Assembly (NCBI GenBank): GCA_964460985.1
Contig: CAYWQX010000030.1
Span: 1-27,050 of the forward strand
Reading direction: 5' to 3'
Length of the DNA stretch: 27,050 bases
Origin: CAZABG01 sp964460985
GTDB taxonomy: Bacteria; Chlamydiota; Chlamydiia; Chlamydiales; Parachlamydiaceae
The notes under the pieces are model-generated. The model ran no database searches. It saw only the letters and a program-made list of their open reading frames with translations, and was not told the DNA's origin. Positions within the stretch are counted from its first letter, which is position 1, and every line of letters starts with the position of its first letter. This document shows, in pieces, positions 1 to 8,423 of the stretch. The position numbers and the translations under genes are program-made.

Positions 1-772
1 GATCGGGATCGGTGAGCCTTCCTTGCGCATTGATCGGAAGTTGCAGCTCAACATTTTCGCCGTAAGGAGGGCCGCCGATGACGCCTGCTGAAACTTGCAC
101 GTTCTGCCGTCTAATCGCATTGACAACTTCTTGAGCGCTCAATTTTCTTTCAGCTGTCTTTTGAGGATTAAGCCAAATCCGCATGGCATAATCGCCCGAC
201 CCAAAGATCCCTACGTCTCCTATCCCTTGAATTTTGGCGAGTTGATCTTTCACATTCAGACGCGCATAGTTTCGAAGATAAAGGGTATCGTAGCGATTAT
301 TCGGGGATTTTAAGTGAACAACCATCGTCAAATCGGGCGAGCTTTTTACGGTTGTAACTCCGAGCTGGCGAGTGACCTCAGGAAGACGGGGCAATGCTTG
401 GTTCACTCTATTTTGTACAAGCTGAGTTGCTAAGTCTGGATCCATGCCGAGTCTAAATGTGATGGTCAGGGTCATTAAGCCATCGCTTGAAGACTGAGAG
501 AACATGTAGAGCATATTCTCGGTACCATTTATCTGCTCTTCCAGGGGGGTTGCTACCGTCTCGGCCAGGACTTTCGGGTTTGCGCCGGGAAACTGCGCTT
601 TCACAACGACCGTCGGGGGAACCACTTCCGGATACTCTGATATAGGAAGTCGAAAAATTGAAAGAAGCCCTGCTAAAAAGATAACAAAGGAGATTACCCC
701 TGCGAAAATGGGACGGTCGATAAAGAACTTAGAGATATTAAAAGACGATTGGGTCGTCAGATTATTTGACAT
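1..772 (-). CDS. RND-family multidrug efflux inner-membrane transporter, N-terminal part (runs off window)
   Basis: This is the N-terminal part of an AcrB/MexF-type proton-driven RND pump, which exports drugs and lipophilic compounds across the envelope with a membrane fusion protein and an outer-membrane channel. I translated it by hand from the ATG at 772; about 257 codons are present and the reading frame leaves the window. It begins MSNNLTTQSSFNISKFFIDR, followed by the first transmembrane helix (around residues 20-38). The family signatures LPISEYPEVVPP and FPGANPKVLAETVATPLEEQ follow, then NGTENMLYMFSQSSSDG at the start of the porter domain. The start overlaps the end of the upstream membrane fusion gene by 11 bp, so the two are translationally coupled. 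The family call is secure; the substrate cannot be read. Confidence 0.93.
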   Translation of the reverse strand, partial: MSNNLTTQSSFNISKFFIDRPIFAGVISFVIFLAGLLSIFRLPISEYPEVVPPTVVVKAQFPGANPKVLAETVATPLEEQINGTENMLYMFSQSSSDGLMTLTITFRLGMDPDLATQLVQNRVNQALPRLPEVTRQLGVTTVKSSPDLTMVVHLKSPNNRYDTLYLRNYARLNVKDQLAKIQGIGDVGIFGSGDYAMRIWLNPQKTAERKLSAQEVVNAIRRQNVQVSAGVIGGPPYGENVELQLPINAQGRLTDPD

Positions 773-1901
773 CTTCCTTCACTTCAACCAGCTCATCAGG
801 TTTTAAACGTTGAAGTCCTTTGACAACGACTCTATCGCCTGCTTTTAAACCGCCCAAAACAATTCGATCCGTTTTAACTTCATTGCCCAAATCGACTGAC
901 CTGTAGGCAACTTTATTGTTTTCATCGATTACGTAAACAAATTTTTTACTCTGATCAGATCCTATCGCTTGCTGAGGCACTAATAAAACTTCTTGTTCTC
1001 CTTCTCCTGAAAAACGTATGGAAACAAACATGCCCGGTACTAAAACGCCGTCGGGATTGCTAAATTTTGCCCGCGCACGAATCGTTCCGCTTTCGGTGTC
1101 TAATCGATTATCAAAAGAGTAAATCGTCCCTTTATAGACATGCTCCTTATCTCCCGATAAGAAAAGCTCGACCGGAATTTTTTGTTCTGAATCGCGGTTA
1201 TTTGCATTATTTCGAACATTTTTGATGTAGGTTTGCTCATCGACCTCAAAATCCGCATAGATAGGATCATAGGTGACTATCCGGGTAAGCAAAGGGGCGT
1301 TTGGACCGGCTTGGACAATGTTTCCTAACGTGACCTCTACTCTGCCGGCTCTTCCCGAGATGGGAGCTTTAAGAAAAGCGTGATCGAGATCGACTCTTGC
1401 CTGCAAAAGAGCGGCCTCAGCCGATTGAATAGCGGCAACAGCTACGTCGTTTGCATTAATACGCTCATCATAAATTCTCTGAGCAATGGCCTGAGTTTTA
1501 ATCATTTTTTCAGCCCGCTCTTTCTCGATTTTTGCAAAATTGAGATTGGTTTTAGCTGTCGCAAGCTCCGCTTCCGCTTTGGCTACAGCCGCTTCATAAG
1601 GTCTTGGATCAATGACAAATAAAACATCCCCTTTGTTAATCAAGTCTCCATCTTCAAAACGAACCTCGGTGATTCTTCCGCTTACTTCAGGTCTTATATC
1701 GGCTGTATCAACCGCCGCGAGCCTCCCGGAGAATTCAGTCCAGACCAAAACTTTTTCAGGCTTTAAAGTTTTAACCTCCACAACAGGAACAAATGCCGTC
1801 TCAGAAGGTGCAACCGATCGATTTAAAATAGATTGCGCTGCCAAGTATAGAAGGATCAACCCAAGAGCGATATAGACAACCCGCTTGAAATTTGGATTCA
1901 T
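762..1901 (-). CDS. RND efflux periplasmic membrane fusion protein (AcrA/MexE type)
   Basis: This 379-residue protein is the periplasmic adaptor linking the downstream RND pump to an outer-membrane channel. Residues 8-25 form a single N-terminal hydrophobic anchor; there is no lipobox, unlike E. coli AcrA. The split lipoyl domain is visible at about 70-99 (RPEVSGRITEVRFEDGD) and 172-200 (FLKAPISGRAGRVEVTLGN). Between them lies an Ala/Glu/Lys-rich helical hairpin (about 100-168). The beta-barrel and membrane-proximal domains follow, ending near GDRVVVKGLQRLKPDELVEV. The length is normal for the family. No good Shine-Dalgarno precedes the ATG at 1901. Its 3' end overlaps the pump gene by 11 bp; no TolC-like gene is visible, so it may lie outside the window. 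Confidence 0.93.
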   Translation of the reverse strand: MNPNFKRVVYIALGLILLYLAAQSILNRSVAPSETAFVPVVEVKTLKPEKVLVWTEFSGRLAAVDTADIRPEVSGRITEVRFEDGDLINKGDVLFVIDPRPYEAAVAKAEAELATAKTNLNFAKIEKERAEKMIKTQAIAQRIYDERINANDVAVAAIQSAEAALLQARVDLDHAFLKAPISGRAGRVEVTLGNIVQAGPNAPLLTRIVTYDPIYADFEVDEQTYIKNVRNNANNRDSEQKIPVELFLSGDKEHVYKGTIYSFDNRLDTESGTIRARAKFSNPDGVLVPGMFVSIRFSGEGEQEVLLVPQQAIGSDQSKKFVYVIDENNKVAYRSVDLGNEVKTDRIVLGGLKAGDRVVVKGLQRLKPDELVEVKEDVK

Positions 1902-2048
1902 TGAATTTTGACTGAACCTTTATCAAAAAAAAATTGTTACAATTATTTGATCATATTTTTTTTGGACTACAAGTCAATAAGATTCAAATTGACTTCTTTT
2001 TACGAACCCTTTTGTGTAATAAATAGCGTCAAAAAATGGAGTGTTTTT

Positions 2049-2609
2049 ATGTATGCTTCGCTAAAACTTCTCTTATTAGGTTTTATCCTTTTCAGCAGCC
2101 CTTCTCTTACAGCAAGACAAAAAATTCCCGAAAATATTCAGGAGATTTATAACCAGCAGCTCACAAATTCAACCTGGATTGTTCCCCCTTCTACCTTGTT
2201 AGCCTATCAGTTTAATAATGGAACCAATACAGCGGTCAGCGATCAGACAGTGTGGATTGTAAATAGCTACGATAAAGGTTATTTTTTTGGAACCGCCTAT
2301 GCCGAAATCGGCGGATCGACTCTTTCTGAAAGAAACTTTGTAGGATCTGTTACGCCTAACGGAGCGGTCTATATGACTTTTTATCCTGTATCAGGCGCCC
2401 CAGAGTCCACAGATATCATAACCGGGCTCGGCACATTTACCAAACAAGAGGGTAGCTACGTATTTACCATGCAAATGAATAGCCCCCTTGGAAATTCTGC
2501 CGGCCTTTCCCACTGGTCCTACATGATCAGTGTAAAGCCGGACGACTACTTTTACCAGCACCTTCCGGGTCTTGACATCAGCGTTCCCGACTTCATAAGC
2601 CAATTTTAA
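2049..2609 (+). CDS. Predicted exported protein of unknown function
   Basis: I do not recognise this 186-residue protein. The reading frame is open from 1908, but the ATG at 2049 is preferred because it opens directly with a signal peptide (MYASLKLLLLGFILFSSPSL, then TARQ). The 47 residues upstream are AT-rich and unlike protein. The mature part starts with a short helix (IPENIQEIYNQQLTNSTWIV). It then alternates short strands with Gly/Thr turns (GTAYAEIGGST, GSVTPNGAVYMTFYPVSG, GTFTKQEGSYVFTMQM), suggesting a small all-beta barrel or lipocalin-like fold. Export to periplasm or outer membrane is inferred. It diverges from the efflux operon and converges with the next gene 19 bp away. Confidence 0.7.
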   Translation: MYASLKLLLLGFILFSSPSLTARQKIPENIQEIYNQQLTNSTWIVPPSTLLAYQFNNGTNTAVSDQTVWIVNSYDKGYFFGTAYAEIGGSTLSERNFVGSVTPNGAVYMTFYPVSGAPESTDIITGLGTFTKQEGSYVFTMQMNSPLGNSAGLSHWSYMISVKPDDYFYQHLPGLDISVPDFISQF

Positions 2610-2628
2610 AATTTAGCTCCTTATAGAA

Positions 2629-3201
2629 CTACACAGGTTCTTTAGGGAGTTTTTCTCTCTTCAATTTGTTGATGTGATACTCAACCATCTCCTCTGGACT
2701 TGAATGGTGGAAAGGATCTCCGCAATTACAACACCCTATCTCAACCGATCCTCCCTCATCCATTTCGCTCATCAACGCCACAAAGGGTCCTACCAATGCA
2801 CAGATTGCAAATCCCCGGCACCACTTGAGAGACTCTAATGCCTCTTTTAAGTTGTCGATTCTTTTAAGCTCTTGCTTGAGGCGTGAGATATCTTCCGGTT
2901 TAAACTGAGCCTCTCTATTCATGTAATTTTTAACTCCCAAAGCCCTCGATAACACATTTAATTCTGTCCCGGGAATAAGCTCTCCGTTAGCATCTTTTTC
3001 CCTCGAGTGGCGCCAGTGATAGTTTACGCGAAGACCATGATAGGCGGCTTTTCCGCCATAGTATGAGGAGGCGACCGGCCCAATAATCCGATAAGCCACC
3101 AAGGAGGAAAGAACGATTGCCGCCTTTCCGGCAGATAGCCCCAAACTTTTAGACTTATCGAAAAACTGATTCGTGGGACCTGATGATTCAACTCTATTCA
3201 T
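2629..3201 (-). CDS. Hypothetical protein with hydrophobic segments and a C-terminal Cys/His cluster
   Basis: This is a protein of about 190 residues with no recognised family. The frame extends to a GTG at 3210, but the ATG at 3201 is the better start: an AGAGGTG Shine-Dalgarno sits six bases upstream of it. A moderately hydrophobic stretch near residues 28-50 (AAIVLSSLVAYRIIGPVASS) and another near 130-150 (GFAICALVGPFVALMSEM) suggest membrane association. The C-terminal region carries CCNCGDPFHH, a cluster of Cys and His that could bind a metal, followed by a charged helix (EEMVEYHINKLKREK). Function is unknown. Confidence 0.65.
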   Translation of the reverse strand: MNRVESSGPTNQFFDKSKSLGLSAGKAAIVLSSLVAYRIIGPVASSYYGGKAAYHGLRVNYHWRHSREKDANGELIPGTELNVLSRALGVKNYMNREAQFKPEDISRLKQELKRIDNLKEALESLKWCRGFAICALVGPFVALMSEMDEGGSVEIGCCNCGDPFHHSSPEEMVEYHINKLKREKLPKEPV

Positions 3202-3285
3202 AAAAAACACCTCTATTGATCGATTACCACTTCGTTCCCATTTAATGATAGAGGCTTAAAAGAAAATTGTGTTTTAAATCTTCCT

Positions 3286-4800
3286 CTATCCGTTTTGGTC
3301 AAGAGCTCTCTCCCTTGAGAGAGCCTTTATTCTAAACTCCTGAATTAAAGGAGGATTTTCGGGCGTAAGGGTGATTTCAATCCGTAGATCTGATTTTTCT
3401 CCCTGCAGAAGAAAAAAGCCTCTCAATTGGTTTTCAGGAACTATTTCTGTAATGGAAAGAATATTGCCCGCTTCTTTAAAAGAGCTCATAGTCTCTCTTT
3501 TTACCGATTCTAAAGATCGATCCAAAAAGAAGTTATCAGCAAAAACACCTTTTGGAATCGTCTCCCAATAAGGCAACAAAGCCATTAATTGATCTTTCTT
3601 TTTTTGAAGAGCTGAAGAAGGAATAAGCTTCCTTGGTTTAAGCTCTGCTTTATGAATCAATGTTGTTAAAGCATTCAAATCGAGTTGAGTCATATCAGCG
3701 TAGGTTTGATTGGCCAAAGAGACGATCCCGAGTCCATAATCAGGCATAAAATACCAATTGCTGCCATATCCGGGAAGGCCTCCTCGATGACCGACAAAAA
3801 ATCTTCCGCAAGAGTCTTTTAAGGATTTTAAACCATATCCGCAAGCAACCATAAGAGCGCACTCCTCATTTGAAGAGTATTTGAACCTCTCCTCAAGCCG
3901 GATAAATTTCCAGGGCTGGTGCATTTCACGAAGGGTGCTTCTTTTGACAGGACCTCGATCCTCCTCATCTCTGGGAGGCCAAGCTTGGCTATGAAAAGCG
4001 ATGTATTTACTAAAAGAATGAATCGACGCCCACGCCCCTCCCATGGCTCCATAAATTCCATTTCCAAGCAGCGGCTCTTTTTCAAGTACACCCTCTTTCA
4101 AACTATAGCCTTTAGCTACTTCCTCCGGATTGATTTTCGTATAATCCCAGTAAAAATCTAAGCCTAAAGGCTCGCATATCGTACGATAAATATATTCGTG
4201 ATAAGGGAGGCCTGCGACCTTTTCGATTACGGCTCCAAGAAGAGTATAGCCTAAATTACTGTACTCATAGGTCGCTTGGGCTGGATTCGAGAAATAAACT
4301 CCCCCCGCTACGAAATCCGCAAGATCTTTTACCGACTCCGCTAACTTCCTGTCAGCCCAGGGATCATCCGTCGGAAAACCTGCCGAATGGAGCAGCAAGT
4401 CTCTTAGAGTGATTCTTGGAGAGTCATTGGTAAGCTTACAATTTTTAAGGGAAGGAAAATAGACTTCAGCCGGTTCATCTAAATCAAGTTTCTCTTCATC
4501 GCGCAGCTTTAAAACCGCCAGCGCGGTCAAGCTCTTCGTCATCGAAGCCATACGAAATTTTGATCGCAAATTGACAGCTTTTTGGGACTCAAGCTCTAAA
4601 AAGCCGCCGCAAGATCCATGCAGCCACTCTCCCTCCATCACAAGGCCATAAGCATACCCTGGAAACCGATTTTTTTGGGCATGTGCTCTATATAAACTGT
4701 CAATCTCAGGCAAATGCTTCAGGACCCTTTCTTTCCGTCCTGCCTCTGTAAAAAGAAAAGGGGCAAACGCCTGGGTGCTTCCAGCCTTCAACTCGCTCAT
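3286..4800 (-). CDS. Serine hydrolase, class C beta-lactamase / penicillin-binding-protein-like
   Basis: This 504-residue protein belongs to the beta-lactamase-related serine hydrolases (AmpC/esterase-EstB/D-aminopeptidase fold). The nucleophile motif SxxK is present as SMTK in FRMASMTKSLTALAVLKL (about residue 90). The YxN motif is YSN in ATYEYSNLGYTLLGAVIEK, and the third motif is the HxG-type GHRGGLPGYGSN. GFPTDDPW and YHEYIYRTICEPLGL are typical family context. The catalytic domain ends near residue 370; the remaining roughly 130 residues are a beta-rich tail often seen in this group. I see no signal peptide, so a cytoplasmic esterase or peptidase is as likely as a lactamase. It stands alone between hypothetical genes. 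Confidence 0.88.
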   Translation of the reverse strand: MSELKAGSTQAFAPFLFTEAGRKERVLKHLPEIDSLYRAHAQKNRFPGYAYGLVMEGEWLHGSCGGFLELESQKAVNLRSKFRMASMTKSLTALAVLKLRDEEKLDLDEPAEVYFPSLKNCKLTNDSPRITLRDLLLHSAGFPTDDPWADRKLAESVKDLADFVAGGVYFSNPAQATYEYSNLGYTLLGAVIEKVAGLPYHEYIYRTICEPLGLDFYWDYTKINPEEVAKGYSLKEGVLEKEPLLGNGIYGAMGGAWASIHSFSKYIAFHSQAWPPRDEEDRGPVKRSTLREMHQPWKFIRLEERFKYSSNEECALMVACGYGLKSLKDSCGRFFVGHRGGLPGYGSNWYFMPDYGLGIVSLANQTYADMTQLDLNALTTLIHKAELKPRKLIPSSALQKKKDQLMALLPYWETIPKGVFADNFFLDRSLESVKRETMSSFKEAGNILSITEIVPENQLRGFFLLQGEKSDLRIEITLTPENPPLIQEFRIKALSRERALDQNG

Positions 4801-4870
4801 GAAAAAGTCTCATTGGGATTCAATTGAAAATATTGTAACGGCCTTAACTTTAAACCGTCCAATATTAAGT

Positions 4871-4902
4871 GAAAAAATAGACTAGGATATTTTAAATCCT
4901 AG
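4871..4902 (-). terminator. Rho-independent terminator after the ankyrin-like gene
   Basis: Read on the minus strand, a 7-bp perfect stem (CTAGGAT pairing with ATCCTAG) with a 7-base AT loop is followed by TCTATTTTTT. It lies 18 bp past the stop of the ankyrin-like gene and before the serine hydrolase gene, so it probably ends the upstream transcript. Confidence 0.7.
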
Positions 4903-4919
4903 CCTAGATGGAAATACTT

Positions 4920-5732
4920 TTAAACCCTCTCCAGTTGAAGAGAAGTTGAGTTAATTTTGTAGTTTTGTACTGGAGATGATCTATAGTCTTGAGTGTTTAC
5001 AATGGTTTGCTCTTGTACTCGAGGGCGATGAGTGACTTGACGACGGTGGCCTCTATGACGAACAAAAGTATCTAATACGATCTCTTGCCTTCTTTCTACG
5101 CTTACAATTTCTCTTTTAAACCAATATTCATCCCCCAAACAATCAAGATTTGCTTGAAACTGCCTCAGTATCTCGCAAACAACTTTATTCCCTTTTCTGG
5201 CTGCTTGTAGAATGGGAGTTCCTTTGAAGACTTTGAATTCATATCGACTCGTCGAAAATAAACCGGATGTATCTTCATAAAATGATATCCCCAATCCCTC
5301 TCTCTCATAGTACATTTTATCCAGCTCCGCCCCTTTGCCAATCATCCTTTTCGCCTTGACTGTGTCTCCTCTTGAAATAGCTTGGGCCAATTTACGAAAA
5401 AGCCTTTGACTGTCATCACTTGCGATCACATCCCTCATTCTTAAATTGTTTTGAGGAAGAGCAGTCTCTACTATCATGCGCCTAAACATTCTATGGTGGC
5501 CAACATCCTCTACTTTATTTGTCAAAGAGGTAAGCAAAATAGAGTAGCTTTCCTTATTCAGGCAGCGAAGCTTCCCATCAAAATTCACGCTAATTGATTT
5601 GCCCATTAGCCAGGCAAAAAATTGCGTAAGCCAATTGTTATAGGAGTCTACACTCCCAATATACTGTTTGTCTGCCGCAATGTGGACTTGCCCGTTACTT
5701 ACTGTTGTATAAATTGCATCGATTTGATTCAT
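4920..5732 (-). CDS. Ankyrin-repeat-like protein
   Basis: This 270-residue protein has at least two ankyrin-like units. RGDTVKAKRMIGKGAELDK (about 137-157) matches the G-x-x-x-x-A-K-x-L-I-x-x-G-A consensus. GTPILQAARKGNKVVCEIL (about 177-195) matches the TPLHxAAxxGxxxxxxxLL consensus. The N-terminal part (Trp/Phe-rich NNWLTQFFAWLMGKSISVNF) and the basic Arg/His-rich C-terminal tail are not recognised. Ankyrin proteins of amoeba-associated bacteria are often type III effectors acting in the host; that role is only an inference here. The start at 5732 follows an AGGG ribosome binding site. Confidence 0.7.
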   Translation of the reverse strand: MNQIDAIYTTVSNGQVHIAADKQYIGSVDSYNNWLTQFFAWLMGKSISVNFDGKLRCLNKESYSILLTSLTNKVEDVGHHRMFRRMIVETALPQNNLRMRDVIASDDSQRLFRKLAQAISRGDTVKAKRMIGKGAELDKMYYEREGLGISFYEDTSGLFSTSRYEFKVFKGTPILQAARKGNKVVCEILRQFQANLDCLGDEYWFKREIVSVERRQEIVLDTFVRHRGHRRQVTHRPRVQEQTIVNTQDYRSSPVQNYKINSTSLQLERV

Positions 5733-5819
5733 AAAACCCTAAAAAATTAATAAAAACAAATAGTAGCAATCATTTATTAAGATATTATTAATTTATTAGA
5801 AAAAAATCTCTCTCGTCAA

Positions 5820-6440
5820 CTACTCAGGGACATCTTGCTTCAACTTTTCCCTTATTTCTTTTATACGGGCGTCACGTCCGCACTGATAGCGATAGAACTT
5901 GTAGCGAACCGGATTTTTTTTTGAATAGTTTTGATGATACTCTTCAGCCGGATAAAAGGTTTGGGCCGGCAAAATTTCAACCAGGATAGGGGTTATCTTC
6001 TGGCTTTCTATCAATTTATTTTTAGATTTTTCGGCCAAGTTTTTTTGCATTTCGTTATGATAAAAAATCACCGGTCTATATTGACTTCCTTTATCGCAGA
6101 ATTGCCCATCATTTCTCGTAGGGTCCACATTTAGCCAATAGAAATCTAAGAGCTGTTGGTAGCTCACACTATTTGGATCATAGGAAACTTGAACCGACTC
6201 GACATGGCCGGTACCCCCCGCTGAAACTTCTTCGTACGTAGGATTTTCTTTCGTTCCTCCGGTATATCCCGCTGTAGTTGACTTAACGCCCTTTACCCCG
6301 TCAAAGTCATGCTGGGTACACCAAAAACAGCCGCTTGCAAAAGTGGCTATTTCAAGCTTTTCATCCTTTTTGGTTTCTTCAGAATGCGCATATTGGCAAG
6401 CGAAAAGATAAGTAAAAAGAAAAAAAGCTAAGTGGATCAT
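5820..6440 (-). CDS. msrA: Peptide methionine sulfoxide reductase MsrA, exported
   Basis: MsrA reduces the S epimer of methionine sulfoxide in oxidised proteins. The catalytic motif GCFWC is at residues 37-41, with Cys38 as the expected nucleophile. Further signatures are TAGYTGGTKENPTYEEVSAG, GHVESVQVSYDP, FYWLNVDPT, GSQYRPVIFY and AEEYHQNY. Candidate recycling cysteines are in GQFCDKG and YQCGRD near the C-terminus. The first 20 residues (MIHLAFFLFTYLFACQYAHS) form a signal peptide, so the enzyme works in the periplasm or is membrane-attached. LFAC is a weak lipobox candidate. A GAGGT ribosome binding site sits six bases before the ATG. It diverges from msrB across 79 bp, so repair of both epimers is encoded at one locus. 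Confidence 0.95.
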   Translation of the reverse strand: MIHLAFFLFTYLFACQYAHSEETKKDEKLEIATFASGCFWCTQHDFDGVKGVKSTTAGYTGGTKENPTYEEVSAGGTGHVESVQVSYDPNSVSYQQLLDFYWLNVDPTRNDGQFCDKGSQYRPVIFYHNEMQKNLAEKSKNKLIESQKITPILVEILPAQTFYPAEEYHQNYSKKNPVRYKFYRYQCGRDARIKEIREKLKQDVPE

Positions 6441-6465
6441 AAGTATACCTCAAATTGCTTTATAC

Positions 6466-6494
6466 TTGACAACAGGGATTAAAAAATAAATATT
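6466..6494 (+). promoter_or_regulatory. Candidate sigma70-type promoter for the msrB operon
   Basis: A perfect TTGACA (6466-6471), a 17-base spacer and AATATT (4 of 6 matches to TATAAT, 6489-6494) lie 25 bp before the msrB start in the msrA/msrB divergent region. A TATAAA on the opposite strand near 6460-6465 could serve msrA, but its -35 is poor. The two promoters would overlap, suggesting coordinated control. Confidence 0.5.
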
Positions 6495-6519
6495 TCGTTT
6501 TAATTTCGTAGGAATACTA

Positions 6520-7014
6520 ATGAAAAATCTTATGGTACAACTTTTTTGCCTTTTAGGTTTATTTTTGGCTCCCCTTTCAGTTTTCGGATTTGAAGAAACC
6601 TGTTTGCCAGAATACCGTTTTGATGGGAAAAAATTGATTCTTTCCGAAAAAGAATGGCAAGAGAGGCTTACGCCTGAGCAATTTGTTGTTTTAAGAGAAG
6701 GAGGGACTGAGACTCCCTTCAAAAATGCGTATCATGATACGAAGGAAAAAGGGCTCTTTCTTTGCAGAGGCTGCGCTCTTCCTCTTTTTAGCTCTCGTGC
6801 GAAATATGATTCGGGTACGGGCTGGCCCAGTTTTTGGCAGCCACTCTGCCCTGAGAATGTCACATTGAAAGAAGAGGGGTGGATTTTTAAAAGAACGGAA
6901 GTTTTATGCAGGCGCTGTGAAGGCCATCTGGGTCACGTTTTTGATGATGGCCCTAAACCGACCGGTAAACGATATTGTATGAATTCTGAAGCATTAGAAT
7001 TTATTCCGAAATGA
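6520..7014 (+). CDS. msrB: Peptide methionine-(R)-S-oxide reductase MsrB, exported
   Basis: MsrB reduces the R epimer of protein methionine sulfoxide, complementing MsrA. This 164-residue protein has a clear signal peptide (residues 1-23, ending LSVFG). The MsrB domain carries two zinc-binding CxxC pairs (Cys82/Cys85 in LCRGCALP and Cys130/Cys133 in CRRCEGH). Also present are SGTGWPSFW and the catalytic RYCMNS with Cys153 and Asn155. The substrate-loop GHLGHVFDDGP is also present. Export, like its divergent msrA partner, points to repair of envelope proteins. An AGGAA ribosome binding site precedes the ATG, and the stop overlaps the next start as ATGA. Confidence 0.95.
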   Translation: MKNLMVQLFCLLGLFLAPLSVFGFEETCLPEYRFDGKKLILSEKEWQERLTPEQFVVLREGGTETPFKNAYHDTKEKGLFLCRGCALPLFSSRAKYDSGTGWPSFWQPLCPENVTLKEEGWIFKRTEVLCRRCEGHLGHVFDDGPKPTGKRYCMNSEALEFIPK

Positions 7015-8423
7015 CTAATACTACTCGAACAAAATTCTATCCTCTTGTAGTGATTGGAGCCGGCGCCGGAGGATTGGTTGTTGCCGTAGGAGCTACAAAA
7101 GCGGGAAAGAAAACCCTGCTTATCGAAAAGGGTAATTATGGGGGAGACTGCACGAACTTCGGCTGCATCCCGAGCAAATCTCTCATTGCTTCAAGTCATT
7201 CGGTTGCATCCATAAAGGAAGGACATGAGCTGGGCGTTGAAATCTCTTCCCCCTTCATACAAGCCGATAAAGCTCTTTCAAGAGTAAGAGAGATTGTAGC
7301 TCGTATTCGTCATCATGAAGAGCCCGAAGCTTTAAAAAAAATCGGTTTAGAGACGTTAACAGGAACCGCTATCTTCAAAGGACCTAATATTTTACAAATC
7401 GATGATCATATCATTTCAGCAAGTCAAATTGTGATTGCAACAGGCTCTTCCCCTTATATCCCCCCTATTAAAGGTCTTGATCAAACGCCCTTTCTAACCA
7501 ATGAATCCATTTTCGATCTCAAAAAAATCCCTCAAAGCCTTGTTGTATTGGGTGGAGGGCCGATTGGCTCTGAGCTTGCTCAAGCCTTTTTAAGACTAGG
7601 CTCAAAAGTATCTCTCATTCACTCTCACAACACGATTTTGAATAAAGAAGAGGCTTCAGCTAGGGAAGTCGTCATGAATCAGTTTAAAAAGGAAGGGATG
7701 AGCTTATTCCTCGGCGCAACTGTTAAAGAGGTTCATTTTCATAATAATTTTTTTCAGATTGTTCTTGAAAATGGACAAAAAATAGAGGCTGAAACCCTTC
7801 TGGTATCAACCGGCAGAAAACCAAATGTCTCCTCCTTAAATCTAGCGGCGGCGGGTGTGAATTTTTCTGACAAAGGGATCCCGGTAGATGCTTATGGGAG
7901 AACGAACCGGTCTCACATATGGGCTGTAGGGGATGTAGTTGGCACGCCGTTTTTTACTCATTGGGCAGAGAACCAAGCACGGAGCGTGCTTGCCTCTTTA
8001 TTGCTCCCTTTTCCCTTCAAGAAAAAAATCAACAAAAACCAACCCATCCCACGCGTCACCTACACCGATCCGGAAGTAGCAAGCATTGGTCTTACCGAAA
8101 AAGAGGCGAGTCAGAAATATACGATTGCAACCTATTTCGTACCCTTTAGCCAAGTTGATCGAGCCATCACCGCGGGAAAAACTCAAGGTTTTATCCAAAT
8201 TGTGACCAAAAAATGGAGCAGCAAAATTCTTGGCTGCACCATCGTAGGACCCAGAGCTGGCGAGATACTCGGAGAAATTAGTTTAGCAATGCACGCAGGC
8301 ATCCCTTTAAGAAAACTATCTTCGCTGATTCATCCTTATCCTACTTATAACAGGGCCATAAGAAAAGCCGCCGATTTATGGTTTACAGAGACTATTTTAC
8401 CTCTTTTCAGAAGGAAGAAATGA
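7011..8423 (+). CDS. FAD-dependent pyridine nucleotide-disulfide oxidoreductase, MerA-like without mercury site
   Basis: This 470-residue flavoprotein has the family layout. The FAD dinucleotide motif VVIGAGAGG is at about 13-21 and the redox disulfide is GGDCTNFGCIPSK, Cys47/Cys52. The NAD(P)H motif is VVLGGGPIGSELAQ and the second FAD motif IWAVGDVVGTP. The C-terminal dimer motif is HPYPTYNRAI, with the active-site His. It resembles the mercuric-reductase-like group, but the N-terminal HMA domain and C-terminal Cys-Cys pair needed for Hg(II) are absent; the protein ends RRKK. The true substrate is unknown. It overlaps msrB by 4 bp and the following TVP38 gene by 4 bp, so all three are one operon, probably in envelope redox or stress defence. 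Confidence 0.9.
   Translation: MTNTTRTKFYPLVVIGAGAGGLVVAVGATKAGKKTLLIEKGNYGGDCTNFGCIPSKSLIASSHSVASIKEGHELGVEISSPFIQADKALSRVREIVARIRHHEEPEALKKIGLETLTGTAIFKGPNILQIDDHIISASQIVIATGSSPYIPPIKGLDQTPFLTNESIFDLKKIPQSLVVLGGGPIGSELAQAFLRLGSKVSLIHSHNTILNKEEASAREVVMNQFKKEGMSLFLGATVKEVHFHNNFFQIVLENGQKIEAETLLVSTGRKPNVSSLNLAAAGVNFSDKGIPVDAYGRTNRSHIWAVGDVVGTPFFTHWAENQARSVLASLLLPFPFKKKINKNQPIPRVTYTDPEVASIGLTEKEASQKYTIATYFVPFSQVDRAITAGKTQGFIQIVTKKWSSKILGCTIVGPRAGEILGEISLAMHAGIPLRKLSSLIHPYPTYNRAIRKAADLWFTETILPLFRRKK

Noticed and set aside
1908..2048. Longer N-terminus for the exported protein at 2049
   Set aside because: The 47 extra residues are AT-rich without protein character and would bury the signal peptide.
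3247..3290. Inverted repeat GATAGAGG/CCTCTATC as terminator of the serine hydrolase gene
   Set aside because: The loop is 28 bases, the stem includes part of the stop codon region, and no U tract follows; too weak to list.
5820..6440. MsrA as a lipoprotein
   Set aside because: LFAC has Phe at the -2 position and is a poor lipobox; a normal signal peptide explains the N-terminus as well.
8378..8419. Upstream start for the TVP38 gene
   Set aside because: It lies within the oxidoreductase gene and has no ribosome binding site, unlike the ATG at 8420.
7011..8423. Mercuric reductase merA
   Set aside because: There is no HMA domain, no C-terminal Cys-Cys pair and no mer genes nearby; only the general oxidoreductase family is supported.
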